This document shows, one piece after another, positions 19,067 to 28,962 of a stretch of 64,000 bases of DNA (its first letter is position 1; each line of letters starts with the position of its first letter). Position numbers and translations under genes: made by a program. Source of the DNA: Fidelibacterota bacterium (GTDB lineage: Bacteria > Pseudomonadota > Alphaproteobacteria > Rhodospirillales > Rhodospirillaceae); NCBI GenBank assembly GCA_947475895.1, contig CANJMF010000003.1, positions 124,001 to 188,000 on the forward strand. The letters run 5' to 3'. A model generated the notes under the pieces. That model did not search any database, was not told the origin of the DNA, and saw nothing but the letters and a program-made list of their open reading frames with translations.

Positions 19067-20410
19067 TTAAGTCCCCGCCAGCGACATGTCGTCGATGCGC
19101 AATGTAGGCGCATCGACGCTGTAGCGGAATTCCAGGTCGTTGGCGGCGACCATCCGCTTAAACATATCCTTCAAGTTTCCGGCTACCGTGATTTCGTGCA
19201 CGGGGTACGTGAGCTTGCCGTTCTCGATCCAGAACCCAACTGCGCCCCGGCTGTAATCGCCGGTGACGCCGTTGACGCCGTGGCCGACCAGGTCGGTCAC
19301 GTAGATGCCTTCCTTGATGTCGGCCATCAGTTCAGTGGGCGTCAGCGTTCCCGGCTGCAGATAAACGTTGGTCGTTGCCGGACTTGGCGCCGAGCCGGTG
19401 CCGCGCGCCGCATGGCCCGTGGGCGCCAGGTTCAGTTGCCGCGCCGAGCGCAAATCCAAAATCCAGGTCGTGAGGATGCCCTCATCGATCAACTCCTGGC
19501 GGCGATTGGGCAAGCCTTCCGCGTCGCATGGCTTCGAGCGCAGGCCGCGATGGCGATGCGGGTCTTCGATGATGGTAATGCCGGGCGCGAACACGTCCGT
19601 GCCCATGGCGTCTTTCAGGAAGGTCGTTCCGCGCGCCACCGACGAGCCATTGATGGCGCCCAGAAAATGCCCGACCAATCCGCCCGCCACGCGCGGATCG
19701 AAAATCACCGACACTTTCTGGCTCGCGAGTTTGCGCCCGCCCAGTTTGCGCACCGCGCGCTCGCCGGCTTTGCGTCCAATTTCGTCCGGTGCTTTGAGGT
19801 CGGCGAAATAAACCGCCGATGAAAAATCGTAGTCGGTCTCCATGCCGGTTTCGGAATCGCCCGCGACCACCGATGCGCTGAACGACGAACCGGAGGATTC
19901 ATAAGCCCGTGCGAAGCCGTTCGAGGCGGCGATCGCCACGTGCGATTTACCCCAGCTGGCCGAGGCCCCTTCGGAATTTGTGACGCCGGGAACGGCCCGC
20001 GCCGCCGCTTCGCAGGTTTGCGCGAGTGCGATTAATATATCGGCGCTTACTTCCGTCGGATCGCAGATATCCATCGCCGGCAGCGTTTTCGCCAGCTGAT
20101 CCACTTCGGCCAAACCGCAGAACGGATCTTCCGGCACGGTGCGCGCCATGGCGACGGCGCGCTCAACCAATTCTTTCAACGCCTCGGGCGAGCGATCCGC
20201 CGACGACACCATGGCTTGGCGCTTTCCGATCAGCACACGCAGACCAATGTCGCCGCCCTCCGAACGTTCGAGCTGCTCAAGCTTGCCCAAGCGGCACGTG
20301 ACCGAAACCGAAGTGCCGTCGGCAACAATGGCGTCGGCTGCGTCGGCGCCCGCTTTTTTTGCGGACGCGATCAAATCGGAAAGGACGTTGAGAAGATCGT
20401 TCTGCGCCAT
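19067..20410 (-). CDS. pmbA: TldD/PmbA family metalloprotease subunit
   Basis: PmbA (TldE) pairs with TldD to form a protease that degrades unfolded peptides and matures some RiPPs. At 447 residues it has the PmbA-type domain order: LERSEGGDIGLRVLIGKRQAMVS early, then SEGASASWGKSHVAIAASNG and the late YSRGAVGFWIENGKLTYPVHEITVAGNL. The HEXXH-like zinc motif of TldD is absent, as expected for the PmbA partner. No tldD lies in this window. Confidence 0.93.
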   Translation of the reverse strand: MAQNDLLNVLSDLIASAKKAGADAADAIVADGTSVSVTCRLGKLEQLERSEGGDIGLRVLIGKRQAMVSSADRSPEALKELVERAVAMARTVPEDPFCGLAEVDQLAKTLPAMDICDPTEVSADILIALAQTCEAAARAVPGVTNSEGASASWGKSHVAIAASNGFARAYESSGSSFSASVVAGDSETGMETDYDFSSAVYFADLKAPDEIGRKAGERAVRKLGGRKLASQKVSVIFDPRVAGGLVGHFLGAINGSSVARGTTFLKDAMGTDVFAPGITIIEDPHRHRGLRSKPCDAEGLPNRRQELIDEGILTTWILDLRSARQLNLAPTGHAARGTGSAPSPATTNVYLQPGTLTPTELMADIKEGIYVTDLVGHGVNGVTGDYSRGAVGFWIENGKLTYPVHEITVAGNLKDMFKRMVAANDLEFRYSVDAPTLRIDDMSLAGT

Positions 20411-20653
20411 GATTTTGTTAAGCCAGCTTTACAGAAAGAAGATTGAAAAAAACTCGCGTCGTCGAAAGGCGGAGGTGTGTGGCTTTTATGACAAGCCGTT
20501 GAAATGCAAAGCCACATCACGCGCGCGCCAGCACTTTCATAGCCGATTTCGACCAGCGCGCCACGCGCATTCTGCGCTGCGGGGAACGCTTTACGAAAAG
20601 CCGAGTTGGTAACCAGGTTGAAGACTGGCGGGCTAATACAAGGAGGTACTTTT

Positions 20654-21319
20654 ATGCAGAGTCGTCTTATCGGATGTTGTCTCGTCGCGGCGGGCTGGGC
20701 ACTCGCTCCCCTCGCGGCGTCCGCGCAGACCGCAAGCGTCGGCGTGGGTTTTGGCACCCAAGGCGCCAATGTCGAACTTGGTTATCAGCTCAACGATACC
20801 TGGGGGCTGCGCTGGAGCACCAATTACTTCCGCTTCGGTCACTCGCCTAAGATCGACGACGTCACCTATCACGGCGTCGCCAATCTGTTTTCGACCGGTC
20901 TCTTGGGCGACTTCTATTTCTCGCCCACGGGCGGCTTCCGTCTTACCGGCGGCCTTTACTACAACGAGAACAAAGCCAAGGTTAATGCAAGACCTACCGG
21001 CAATGTAAACTTCAACGGCACCACCTATACGCCCACCCAAGTCGGTGCGCTTTCAGGACGCCTTCACTATCGTAAGTGGGCGCCCTATGCCGGCTTTGGC
21101 TATTCCAGCAACCACAACCAACCGGGCTGGGGCTTCACCGGCGATCTCGGCGTGATGTTCCAAGGTACGCCGCGCGTCAATCTCGCGTCGACCGGTACGG
21201 CCAACGCGCTGGCGGGCTATTCCGCCAACCTCGCGCGTGAGCGCGATGACCTGCGTGACGATGCTGACTGGACAAAATATTATCCCGTCGCGCGCGTGGG
21301 TCTCGTCTATCGCTTCTAA
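20654..21319 (+). CDS. Outer-membrane beta-barrel protein
   Basis: Start ATG 20654 is set by a strong ribosome site AGGAGG (20641-20646, 7 nt spacing). A 22-24 residue signal peptide ends in AASAQ. The mature part alternates polar and aromatic residues in strands (GFGTQGANVELGYQLNDTWGLRWSTNYF) and ends in YPVARVGLVYRF, with the terminal Phe typical of BAM substrates. At 221 residues it fits an 8-stranded barrel of the OmpA/OmpW-like type. A terminator follows immediately. Confidence 0.85.
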   Translation: MQSRLIGCCLVAAGWALAPLAASAQTASVGVGFGTQGANVELGYQLNDTWGLRWSTNYFRFGHSPKIDDVTYHGVANLFSTGLLGDFYFSPTGGFRLTGGLYYNENKAKVNARPTGNVNFNGTTYTPTQVGALSGRLHYRKWAPYAGFGYSSNHNQPGWGFTGDLGVMFQGTPRVNLASTGTANALAGYSANLARERDDLRDDADWTKYYPVARVGLVYRF

Positions 21320-21336
21320 GATGATCTCATAAATAA

Positions 21337-21371
21337 AAAGGGCGACACGCTTTTCGAACGTGTCGCCCTTT
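21337..21371. terminator. Bidirectional intrinsic terminator
   Basis: A 13-bp perfect stem AAAGGGCGACACG (21337-21349) pairs with 21359-21371 around a 9-nt loop. A-rich sequence precedes it and T-rich sequence follows, so it can act on both strands. It lies between the convergent barrel gene and ubiD. Confidence 0.92.
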
Positions 21372-21374
21372 ATG

Positions 21375-22859
21375 TTATTTCAGGCCGTAGCTCGCCCACT
21401 TCTCGGTGACGCGCTTGATGATGTCTTCGCTCATGTCGATTTTCTGGCCCCACTCGCGATGCGTCTCGCCGGGCAGCTTGTTGGTGGCGTCGAGGCCGAT
21501 CTTGCCGCCCAAACCAGGTTCCGGCGATGCGAAGTCCAGATAATCGATGGGCGTGTTTTCAACGACCGTGATATCTCGCGCCGGGTCCATGCGCGTCGAC
21601 ACCGCCCACATCACATCTTTCCAGTCGCGTGCGTTGATGTCGTCATCCACCACGATCACGAACTTCGTGTAGACGAACTGGCGCAGGAAACTCCACACGC
21701 CCATCATCACGCGCTTGGCGTGACCGGCGTAGGACTTCTTCATGCTCACCACGGCGATGCGATAGCTGCAGCCTTCCGGCGGCAGCCAGAAGTCCACGAT
21801 CTCCGGGAACTGCTGTGTCAGCAGCGGAATGAATACTTCGTTCAACGCTTCGCCCAAAATACTCGGCTCGTCGGGCGGACGTCCGGTGTAGGTCGATAAA
21901 TAAATCGGATCGCGGCGCATGGTGATGGCCGAAATCTTGAACACCGGGAATTTTTCGACGGCATTGTAGTAACCGGTGTGATCGCCGAAGGGACCTTCGT
22001 CGCCGTACTCGTCCAGCATCACATGGCCTTCCAGCACGATCTCGGCTTCGGCCGGAACCTGCAGCGGTACGGTCTTGCAATCCACCAGCTCGACTTTGCG
22101 CCCGCGCAACAAGCCCGCGAACTGATACTCCGACAACGTGTCGGGCACCGGCGTCACGGCGGCAAGAATGGTTCCAGGATCAGCGCCAATGACAACGGCG
22201 GCCGGCAACGGTTCGCGCTTTTTATCTTTCCACCGGTCGAAGTGCCCGGCACCCCCACGATGTTTCAACCAGCGCATCAACGTCGTGTCGCGGCCCGTCA
22301 CCTGCATGCGATAGATGCCGAGGTTATAGACATCGCGCTTGTCGCCGCCCGGGCCTTTGGTGACGACGAGGGGCCATGTGATCAGCGGGCCCACGTCGCC
22401 CGGCCAGCACGTTTGAATGGGCAGCGCGCTCAAATCGACCTGATCGCCGGTCAGTACGATCTCCTGGCACGGCGCGTTCGACACCACCTTGGGCTTCATG
22501 GCCATGACGGTGCGCAGTAGCGGCAACATCTCCAGCGCTTCGCGCCAGCCGCCCGGCGGCTCCGGTTGTTTGAGGAATGCGAGGGTCTCGCCGATCTCGC
22601 GCAGTTGGGCCGGTTCCCGGTCCATGCCCCACGCCACGCGCTCCACGGTGCCGAACAGGTTCACCAGCACGGGCATGGCAAACTTGCGCCCGTCGTCGCC
22701 CACCACGTTCTCGAACAGAATGGCGGGCCCGCCCTCTTTTAAGACTCGGCGTTGGATTTCGGTCATTTCGAGACGGGGCGAAACCGGCGCCTTCACTCTT
22801 AAGAGGCGACCCTCCCCCTCAAGCCGGGTCAGGAATTCCCGCAGCGAACGGAACGGCAT
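21375..22859 (-). CDS. ubiD: UbiD family decarboxylase (4-hydroxy-3-polyprenylbenzoate decarboxylase)
   Basis: Removes the ring carboxylate of the ubiquinone precursor using prenylated FMN supplied by UbiX. At 494 residues it carries the family blocks [37 protein letters not shown] and [21 protein letters not shown] with the acidic active-site residues. ubiA lies about 2.5 kb downstream on the same strand. UbiX is not seen here. Transcription ends at the shared hairpin at 21337-21371. Confidence 0.95.
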   Translation of the reverse strand: MPFRSLREFLTRLEGEGRLLRVKAPVSPRLEMTEIQRRVLKEGGPAILFENVVGDDGRKFAMPVLVNLFGTVERVAWGMDREPAQLREIGETLAFLKQPEPPGGWREALEMLPLLRTVMAMKPKVVSNAPCQEIVLTGDQVDLSALPIQTCWPGDVGPLITWPLVVTKGPGGDKRDVYNLGIYRMQVTGRDTTLMRWLKHRGGAGHFDRWKDKKREPLPAAVVIGADPGTILAAVTPVPDTLSEYQFAGLLRGRKVELVDCKTVPLQVPAEAEIVLEGHVMLDEYGDEGPFGDHTGYYNAVEKFPVFKISAITMRRDPIYLSTYTGRPPDEPSILGEALNEVFIPLLTQQFPEIVDFWLPPEGCSYRIAVVSMKKSYAGHAKRVMMGVWSFLRQFVYTKFVIVVDDDINARDWKDVMWAVSTRMDPARDITVVENTPIDYLDFASPEPGLGGKIGLDATNKLPGETHREWGQKIDMSEDIIKRVTEKWASYGLK

Positions 22860-23097
22860 GGCGTTGTCCTTGACCCCAAACCCTGAAATTCGGCGGGCGT
22901 CTCAGGGGCTTAAGGGATGGAGCCAAGGTCCGTCAAGGATGGGCGTTAAAGCCGCGCGTTACTCAACCAACGGATGAAAGACTAATGGCATCTTGTCGTA
23001 ATGAAGGTGCACGCCTAATATCCCTTCCATTAACGGCGTGTTGTTCTTTTTGCTGTAACTCGCTGACACGGTACAAAAAACGCCCTTTGAAAATGAC

Positions 23098-24918
23098 ATG
23101 CACAAGCATGCGGAGGGCGCGGTTCTTGAAAAGACGGGCACTGAGATCATGGCTGACGGTGGCGTAAGAAGCGGCGCAAGCGGGCTCGAGCGGCTGATTG
23201 AAATCGGCCTGGCCTTATCGGCTGAGCGGAACCACGACCGGCTCACCGAGCGCATTTTGCTCGAAGCTATCGACATCGCCAATTCCGACGGCGGTACGCT
23301 CTATCTGCGTACGGAAGAGAACACGCTGAAATTCGTGATCGTGCGCACCGGCTCCTTGAAGATCGCCATGGGCGGCACCACCGGCGTTCCGATCCCGTTC
23401 CCGGGCGTGCGCATGTACAACGCCGAAACCGGCGAGCCGAACTTCAACAACGTCTCGGCCGCTGCTGCGTTGACTAAAAAAACCATCAATATCGAAGACG
23501 CTTACACCACCGAAGGCTACGACTTCTCGGGTACAAAGAAGTTCGATCAAAGCACGGGCTATCGCTCGCAGTCGTTCCTTTGCATTCCGCTCAAGAACTA
23601 TTCAGAAGAAGTCACCGGCGTGCTGCAGCTCATCAATGCGCAGGACGATGACGGCAAAGTGATTCCGTTCTCGAAAGAAGTTCAGCGCACGGTCGAAGCG
23701 TTGGCCTCACAGGCAGCGGTCGCCATCGACAACCAGAATTTGATCGAAGCGCAAAAAGCGCTGATGGACAGCTTGATCAAAGTCATGGCGCACGCCATCG
23801 ACGCGAAATCGCCCTACACCGGCGGTCACTGTCAGCGCGTGCCTGAGTTGACCAAGATGCTCGCGACCAAAGCGCAGTCGGCCACCGAAGGCATCTTCAA
23901 GGATTTCAAACTCGACGAGCAGCAGTGGTACGAACTGCATGTGGCGGCCTGGTTGCACGACATCGGCAAAGTCACGACGCCCGAATTCGTGGTGGATAAA
24001 GCGACCAAGCTGCAGACGATCTACGACCGCATTCACGAAGTGCGTCAGCGCTTCGAAATCCTGCGCCGCGACGCCGAAATCAAAATGCTGAAAGCCATCG
24101 CCAAAGGCAAGAACGCGCGCGTCGAACGCAAGAAGTTCAAAGACAAATGCGAAGCGCTTACGAAAGAGTGGGCGTTCATCGCCGAGAGCAACATCGGCGG
24201 CGAATTTATGTCGCAGGACAAGCAAGACAAAGTCAAAGAGATCGCCAAGCAGAAGTACTATCGCTACTTCGACCGCAAGCTGGGCCTATCATGGACCGAA
24301 GCCAAGCTGCTCGACAAAGCGCCGCCGCCGGCGGAAGGCTGGGAACAACTGCTGGCCGATCTGCCGGAACACTCCGAGGCCGAATACAATCTCGGCGAAG
24401 TACTCAACATGTGCATCATGCGCGGCACGCTCAACGACGACGAGCGCCGCAAGATCAACGATCACATCGTTCTCACCATCGAAATGCTCAATGACATGCC
24501 ATTCCCGAAGCATCTCAAGAAGGTTCCGGAATACGCGGGCGGACACCACGAGAAGATCGACGGCACCGGCTATCCCAATAAGCTCAAGGGCGAGCAGATG
24601 TCGTGGCCCGCGAAAATGATGGGCATCGCCGACATTTTCGAAGCGCTCACCGCCGCCGACCGTCCGTACAAGAAAGCCAAGACGCTATCGGAGAGCTTGA
24701 AGATTCTTTCCTTCATGAAGAAGGACAAGCACGTCGACCCGGATCTGTTCGAACTGTTCCTGACCTCGGGCGCTTACTTGGAATACGCCGAGCAATTCCT
24801 GAAGCCCGAGCAGATCGACAAGGTCGATATCTCGCAGTACCTGCAAAAGCCCAACACGCCGCCGCCGACGCCGGCCAACTCGCCGGGTGCCGCCACCAAG
24901 ACGCAGGCGGCGGAGTAG
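23098..24918 (+). CDS. GAF domain HD-GYP phosphodiesterase with a large insertion
   Basis: Probably hydrolyses cyclic di-GMP under control of a ligand-binding GAF domain (about residues 45-215). The HD metal site is AAWLHDIGKV (His287-Asp288) and the GYP motif is HHEKIDGTGYP (483-493). In canonical HD-GYP proteins these lie roughly 60 residues apart. Here about 195 residues separate them, because a charged, helical stretch (about 305-445) is inserted. The C-terminus is proline-rich. The start may be 23098 or 23149 (MADGGVRSG); neither has a clear ribosome site. No membrane segment, so it is cytoplasmic. Confidence 0.9.
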   Translation: MHKHAEGAVLEKTGTEIMADGGVRSGASGLERLIEIGLALSAERNHDRLTERILLEAIDIANSDGGTLYLRTEENTLKFVIVRTGSLKIAMGGTTGVPIPFPGVRMYNAETGEPNFNNVSAAAALTKKTINIEDAYTTEGYDFSGTKKFDQSTGYRSQSFLCIPLKNYSEEVTGVLQLINAQDDDGKVIPFSKEVQRTVEALASQAAVAIDNQNLIEAQKALMDSLIKVMAHAIDAKSPYTGGHCQRVPELTKMLATKAQSATEGIFKDFKLDEQQWYELHVAAWLHDIGKVTTPEFVVDKATKLQTIYDRIHEVRQRFEILRRDAEIKMLKAIAKGKNARVERKKFKDKCEALTKEWAFIAESNIGGEFMSQDKQDKVKEIAKQKYYRYFDRKLGLSWTEAKLLDKAPPPAEGWEQLLADLPEHSEAEYNLGEVLNMCIMRGTLNDDERRKINDHIVLTIEMLNDMPFPKHLKKVPEYAGGHHEKIDGTGYPNKLKGEQMSWPAKMMGIADIFEALTAADRPYKKAKTLSESLKILSFMKKDKHVDPDLFELFLTSGAYLEYAEQFLKPEQIDKVDISQYLQKPNTPPPTPANSPGAATKTQAAE

Positions 24919-24919
24919 A

Positions 24920-25393
24920 TCAGCGCAGCATCTTTTCCATCCGGAAATTTAGGTACTGTTGCCCGTTGACGGTTACGGTTTGTGGTGTGGTCACAGCGAA
25001 GCCCTGCCGCTCAAAAAAAGGCCGAGCTGTAATGCTAACTTCAGAGTAAAGGCGTGAAACGCCCTGAGCTCTGGCGGTTTTTTCAAGCATCGACAAAAGC
25101 GCACTGGCAATACCACATCGTTGATGATCGGCGTGGACGTATAGGCAGTCGACGTACCCACCTTCCGCCAAATTCATAAAGCCCGCCGCATTTCCATTCA
25201 CAAGCGCGACCCATGTTTGCGTTTTCGCAAAGCGCGTTGCTTGGGCTTCCACGTCATCGATATCGGGCGCCCATGCCATGATCTGGTCATGGTCATAGTC
25301 GTGCGCACATATGCGTCGGATTGATGTCCGCCGAGTTTCAAGCATCGCCGGCAAGTCCGAGTGCTCAAAGTGGCGAACAACGATGTCGACCAA
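24920..25393 (-). CDS. GNAT family N-acetyltransferase
   Basis: Acetyl-CoA dependent transferase of 157 residues. The acetyl-CoA pyrophosphate-binding segment is LYVHADHQRCGIASALLSMLE, and the C-terminal motif is LYSEVSITARPFFERQGFAV, as in YafP-like GNATs. Substrate unknown. It begins just downstream of ubiA on the same strand (9 nt gap) and is convergent with the HD-GYP gene, 1 nt away. Confidence 0.9.
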   Translation of the reverse strand: MVDIVVRHFEHSDLPAMLETRRTSIRRICAHDYDHDQIMAWAPDIDDVEAQATRFAKTQTWVALVNGNAAGFMNLAEGGYVDCLYVHADHQRCGIASALLSMLEKTARAQGVSRLYSEVSITARPFFERQGFAVTTPQTVTVNGQQYLNFRMEKMLR

Positions 25394-25402
25394 GTTCTCT
25401 CC

Positions 25403-26302
25403 TTAGTAGCGCATCAGCGCGAGCGCGACCAACACCAGTAGTCCGAAGTTCCGATTGGACCGGAAGCGATACAGGCAGCTGGCCGGGTCGTTGATGTTCA
25501 GCGTCACGACCTGCCACGCCAGATGCAGTCCCGCGGCCGCAAACGCGATTTCCATATACAGATTGCGCGGCGCATACATTAGCGCGCCGGCCATTGCGCC
25601 CGCGAACAGCAGGTAGACGATGGCCAGGAACGGCTTGGTGTATTTCCCCAACGCCAGCGCCGACGAGCGCACGCCGATGAGCGCATCATCCTCGCGGTCC
25701 TGGTGCGCATAAATCGTGTCGTAGCCCAGCGTCCAAAAAAATCCTGCCGCATACAGCCACACCGCCGGCGATTCGATGGTACCGCGCACCGCCGCCCAGC
25801 CCAGGAGCGCGCCCCAATTGAAGGTCAGCCCCAACCACGCCTGCGGCCAGAAGGTGATGCGCTTCATGAAGGGGTAGGCCGCCACCAGCAGAATCGAGGC
25901 CGCACCCACGCCAACCGCAAACCAATTGAACTGCAGCAGGACCGCCAGCCCAATGACGAGCTGTACGCCCAGAAAAATCCACGCTGTGCGCACGGTGATT
26001 TGGCCCGAGGGTAGGGGGCGCACACGCGTGCGCTCCACACGGCGGTCTATATCGCGGTCGATGATATCGTTATAGGTACAGCCCGCGCCGCGCATCACGA
26101 CAGCGCCGACGAAAAACAAGCCGATGAGTTTTAAATTCGGCGCGCCGAAACCCGCCAGCGTCAAACTCCACCAGCCCGGCAGCAACAGCAGCCAAATCCC
26201 TACCGGCCGGTCGAGACGCATCAACTTGGCGAACGGCCGCAACCGCCACGGTAAGTAACGGTCGATCCAGCTTTTCGTCGGCATGTCGGTTCTTGCATTC
26301 AT
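25403..26302 (-). CDS. ubiA: 4-hydroxybenzoate polyprenyltransferase
   Basis: Integral membrane prenyltransferase attaching the polyprenyl tail in ubiquinone synthesis. Diagnostic Asp-rich motifs are present: NDIIDRDIDRRVERTRVRPLPSG and YDTIYAHQDREDD. Several transmembrane helices are evident in 299 residues. The N-terminal RPFAKLMRLDRPVGIWLLLLPGWW is typical. It is divergent from rsmE with a 52-nt gap. Confidence 0.96.
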   Translation of the reverse strand: MNARTDMPTKSWIDRYLPWRLRPFAKLMRLDRPVGIWLLLLPGWWSLTLAGFGAPNLKLIGLFFVGAVVMRGAGCTYNDIIDRDIDRRVERTRVRPLPSGQITVRTAWIFLGVQLVIGLAVLLQFNWFAVGVGAASILLVAAYPFMKRITFWPQAWLGLTFNWGALLGWAAVRGTIESPAVWLYAAGFFWTLGYDTIYAHQDREDDALIGVRSSALALGKYTKPFLAIVYLLFAGAMAGALMYAPRNLYMEIAFAAAGLHLAWQVVTLNINDPASCLYRFRSNRNFGLLVLVALALMRY

Positions 26303-26354
26303 GGTTTACTAGACTAGGGTCAATTCTCATTCCTCTCAATCGACGATTCTTCTC

Positions 26355-27092
26355 ATGACCTTCACCCCGCGCACGCGTTTGTTTATCGACGATCCCCTAA
26401 CCGCCGGGGCGCACGTCAACGCGTCGGATTCCCACGCGCACTATTTGCTGCATGTCATGCGCGTGAAGGTGGGTGATCAAGTGTGCCTCTTCAACGGCGA
26501 TGACGGCGAATGGCAGGCCACGATTTCCATGCCCGGAAAAAAGCGTGTGGATTACACCGTCGAGAAACTCTTGCGCCCGCAAACGCCCGAGCCCGATGTG
26601 TGGATGGCCTTCGCGCCCATCAAACGCATCGAATTTCTCGGCGAGAAAGCCACCGAGCTTGGCGCGTCCGCATTGCAGCCGGTGATCACGCGCCGCACCG
26701 ACATCGCGCGCGTCAACACGCAACGCCTGCTCGCCAACGCAGTGCAAGCCGCCGAGCAAAGCGATCGTCTGTCCGTGCCCACGGTTCATCCCGCCATGAG
26801 CTTCGATCAGTTGCTCAATGTGTGGCCCGCGACGCGACGGCTTTTTTTCCTCGATGAAACCGGCGGCGGTGTTCCGGCCGCGCAAGCGTTCCGTGACGAC
26901 AAAACAAAGAGTGTCGGTTTTCTGACAGGCCCCGAAGGCGGGTTCGAGCAATCGGAACTTGACGCGCTGCGCCAACTGCCATTTGCTACCGCCGTCGGCC
27001 TCGGCCCCCGCGTCCTGCGGGCCGAAACGGCCGCTCTCGCCGCACTTGCCTGTTGGCAGGCGCAGTCGGGAGACTGGGGAGGCGGGGCGTAA
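26355..27092 (+). CDS. rsmE: 16S rRNA (uracil-N3)-methyltransferase RsmE
   Basis: SPOUT-class methyltransferase acting on U1498 of 16S rRNA. The 245-residue protein has the N-terminal PUA-like domain (HYLLHVMRVKVGDQVCLFNGDDGEW). The C-terminal trefoil knot includes KRIEFLGEKATELGASALQPV, FLTGPEGGFEQSELDALRQ and VGLGPRVLRAETAALAALA. It lies 89 nt upstream of gshA. Confidence 0.95.
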   Translation: MTFTPRTRLFIDDPLTAGAHVNASDSHAHYLLHVMRVKVGDQVCLFNGDDGEWQATISMPGKKRVDYTVEKLLRPQTPEPDVWMAFAPIKRIEFLGEKATELGASALQPVITRRTDIARVNTQRLLANAVQAAEQSDRLSVPTVHPAMSFDQLLNVWPATRRLFFLDETGGGVPAAQAFRDDKTKSVGFLTGPEGGFEQSELDALRQLPFATAVGLGPRVLRAETAALAALACWQAQSGDWGGGA

Positions 27093-27181
27093 TCATCTTT
27101 CTGCGCGTCTAGGGCTAGCGTTCTTGCGAGCGCAGCCCTAAGTAACCGCATCTTCTGTTTTCCGAGTGGGGCTTTGTCCGC

Positions 27182-28546
27182 ATGACGTCTTTCCGTTCCG
27201 ACAAGGCCGACCCCATTACGTCCAAAGATCAGCTCATCGCCACCTTGGCGAACGGATCCAAAACCAAGGACCGTTGGCGCATCGGCACCGAGCACGAAAA
27301 ATTTCCTTACATCAAATCGACTCTGGGCACCGTGCCCTACGAAGGTCCCGCGGGCATTCAAGCGTTGCTCACCGGCCTGCAGCGCTTCGGCTGGGAGCCG
27401 GTACTGGAAGCGGGCAAGCTCATTGCCCTCGCGCAAGACGGCAAAGGCACCGTGTCGCTGGAGCCGGGCGGACAGGTTGAGCTTTCAGGCGCTGCCGTCG
27501 ATAACGTGCACCAAACCTGCGGCGAGCTTGCCGAGCACTTTGCGCAAGTGAAGACAATCGGCGACGAACTCGGCCTTGGATTTCTCGGTCTTGGCTTTAC
27601 GCCCGATTGGTCGCAAGCCGACATCGAATGGATGCCCAAGGGCCGTTACAAAATCATGCGCCGCTATATGCCGCTCGTCGGCACCATGGGCCTCGACATG
27701 ATGACCCGTAGCTGCACGGTGCAGGTCAATCTCGACTACGCCTCCGAAGCCGACATGGTGAAAAAGCTGCGCGTGTCGCTGGCGCTGCAGCCCGTCGCCA
27801 CGGCGCTGTGGGCCAACTCGCCGTTCACCGAAGGCAAGCCCAACGGCGCGCTCTCTCTGCGCGGCGTCATCTGGCGGAACACCGATCCCGCGCGCACCGG
27901 CCTCATTCCCTTTGCCTTCGAAGACGGCATGGGCTTCGAGCGCTATGTGGACTACCTACTCGATGTGCCCATGTATTTCGTCTACCGCGACGGCTACATC
28001 GACGTGGCCGGGCAGTCGTTCCGCGATTTCATGAATGGCCGTTTGTCTGCGCTACCGGGCCAGGTGCCCACGGTGGCCGATTGGGTCGATCACATGTCGA
28101 CCGCGTTCCCGGAAGCCCGCGTCAAAAACTATATCGAGTTGCGCGGCGCCGACGCCGGCAGCCGTCGCCATCTGTGCGCGCTCCCGGCCTTCTGGGCGGG
28201 CTTGCTCTACGACCACGAGTGCCTCGACGCTGCTTGGGATCTGGTCAAAGGCTGGACGGCGGAGGAGCGCCAGCGGCTCCTGGTCGACGTGCCCGCGCAA
28301 GGCCTGCAGGCCAAAATCCGCGGCCGGTCGGTGCAAGATATCGCCAAGCAGCTCTTGGAGTTTTCATCCGCCGGCCTCCAGCGCCGGGCCCGCATTAACG
28401 ACTGCGGCAAGGACGAAACCCACTTCCTCGACCCCTTGCGGGAGAGCGCCGCATCGGGGATAACGCCAGCAGAGCTTATGCTCGAAAAGTATCGCGGCGC
28501 CTGGAACGGCGATGTGAAAAAGGCATATCAGGACTACAGTTTCTAA
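27182..28546 (+). CDS. gshA: Glutamate--cysteine ligase (alphaproteobacterial/plant type)
   Basis: First step of glutathione synthesis. The length of 454 residues and the motifs RIGTEHEKFPYI near the N-terminus, EPGGQVELSGA, LGFLGLGFTPDWSQADIEWMPKGRY and TRSCTVQVNLDYASE mark the plant/alphaproteobacterial class. The next gene starts 1 nt after the stop, so they are co-translated. Confidence 0.96.
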   Translation: MTSFRSDKADPITSKDQLIATLANGSKTKDRWRIGTEHEKFPYIKSTLGTVPYEGPAGIQALLTGLQRFGWEPVLEAGKLIALAQDGKGTVSLEPGGQVELSGAAVDNVHQTCGELAEHFAQVKTIGDELGLGFLGLGFTPDWSQADIEWMPKGRYKIMRRYMPLVGTMGLDMMTRSCTVQVNLDYASEADMVKKLRVSLALQPVATALWANSPFTEGKPNGALSLRGVIWRNTDPARTGLIPFAFEDGMGFERYVDYLLDVPMYFVYRDGYIDVAGQSFRDFMNGRLSALPGQVPTVADWVDHMSTAFPEARVKNYIELRGADAGSRRHLCALPAFWAGLLYDHECLDAAWDLVKGWTAEERQRLLVDVPAQGLQAKIRGRSVQDIAKQLLEFSSAGLQRRARINDCGKDETHFLDPLRESAASGITPAELMLEKYRGAWNGDVKKAYQDYSF

Positions 28547-28547
28547 G

Positions 28548-28955
28548 ATGGCCAAAGCGAAAGCAAAATCCAAAACGAAAGCCAAACGCCCGGTGAAGAA
28601 ACCGCGCGTGAAAAGTGCGCCCAAGAAAAAGCGCACTCAGGAGTCGGACTGGCGTGTCGCCTGCAAAAGCCTCGCCGACGTCCGCGCCCAAATCGATCTG
28701 TTCGACCAGCTCATTACGCCGCTCTTGTGCAAGCGGCAGTACTTCGTCGAGCAAGCGGCCAACTTCAAACCGTCGGTCGCGGGCGTTGTGGTTCAATCGC
28801 GTGTGGAAGAAATCGTCCAGAAAGTGCGCGCCATCGCCGACGGCATGAAAGGCGATGCGGCCACCATCGAGCGCGTCTACCGCGCCATGATCGACGCCTT
28901 CACCGCCGCCGAACAGCGCCACTGGCGCGAACTGCACGGCGGCAAGTCGTCGTAA
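28548..28955 (+). CDS. Chorismate mutase type II-like protein with basic N-terminal tail
   Basis: The C-terminal 95 residues match the AroQ helical chorismate mutase pattern: LADVRAQIDLFDQLITPLLCKRQYFVEQAANFK followed by RVEEIVQKVRAIA and IERVYRAMIDAF. The first 35 residues are a Lys-rich tail (MAKAKAKSKTKAKRPVKKPR) not found in ordinary chorismate mutases. It would fit nucleic acid or ribosome binding, or simply solubility. The gene is fused by position to gshA. Enzymatic activity is plausible but untested. Confidence 0.85.
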   Translation: MAKAKAKSKTKAKRPVKKPRVKSAPKKKRTQESDWRVACKSLADVRAQIDLFDQLITPLLCKRQYFVEQAANFKPSVAGVVVQSRVEEIVQKVRAIADGMKGDAATIERVYRAMIDAFTAAEQRHWRELHGGKSS

Positions 28956-28962
28956 TCCGGCT

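Noticed and set aside
20473-20516. 9-bp stem TGTGGCTTT/AAAGCCACA before the barrel gene
   Set aside because: Large 21-nt loop and no poly-U or known RNA pattern; too weak to call a riboswitch or sRNA.
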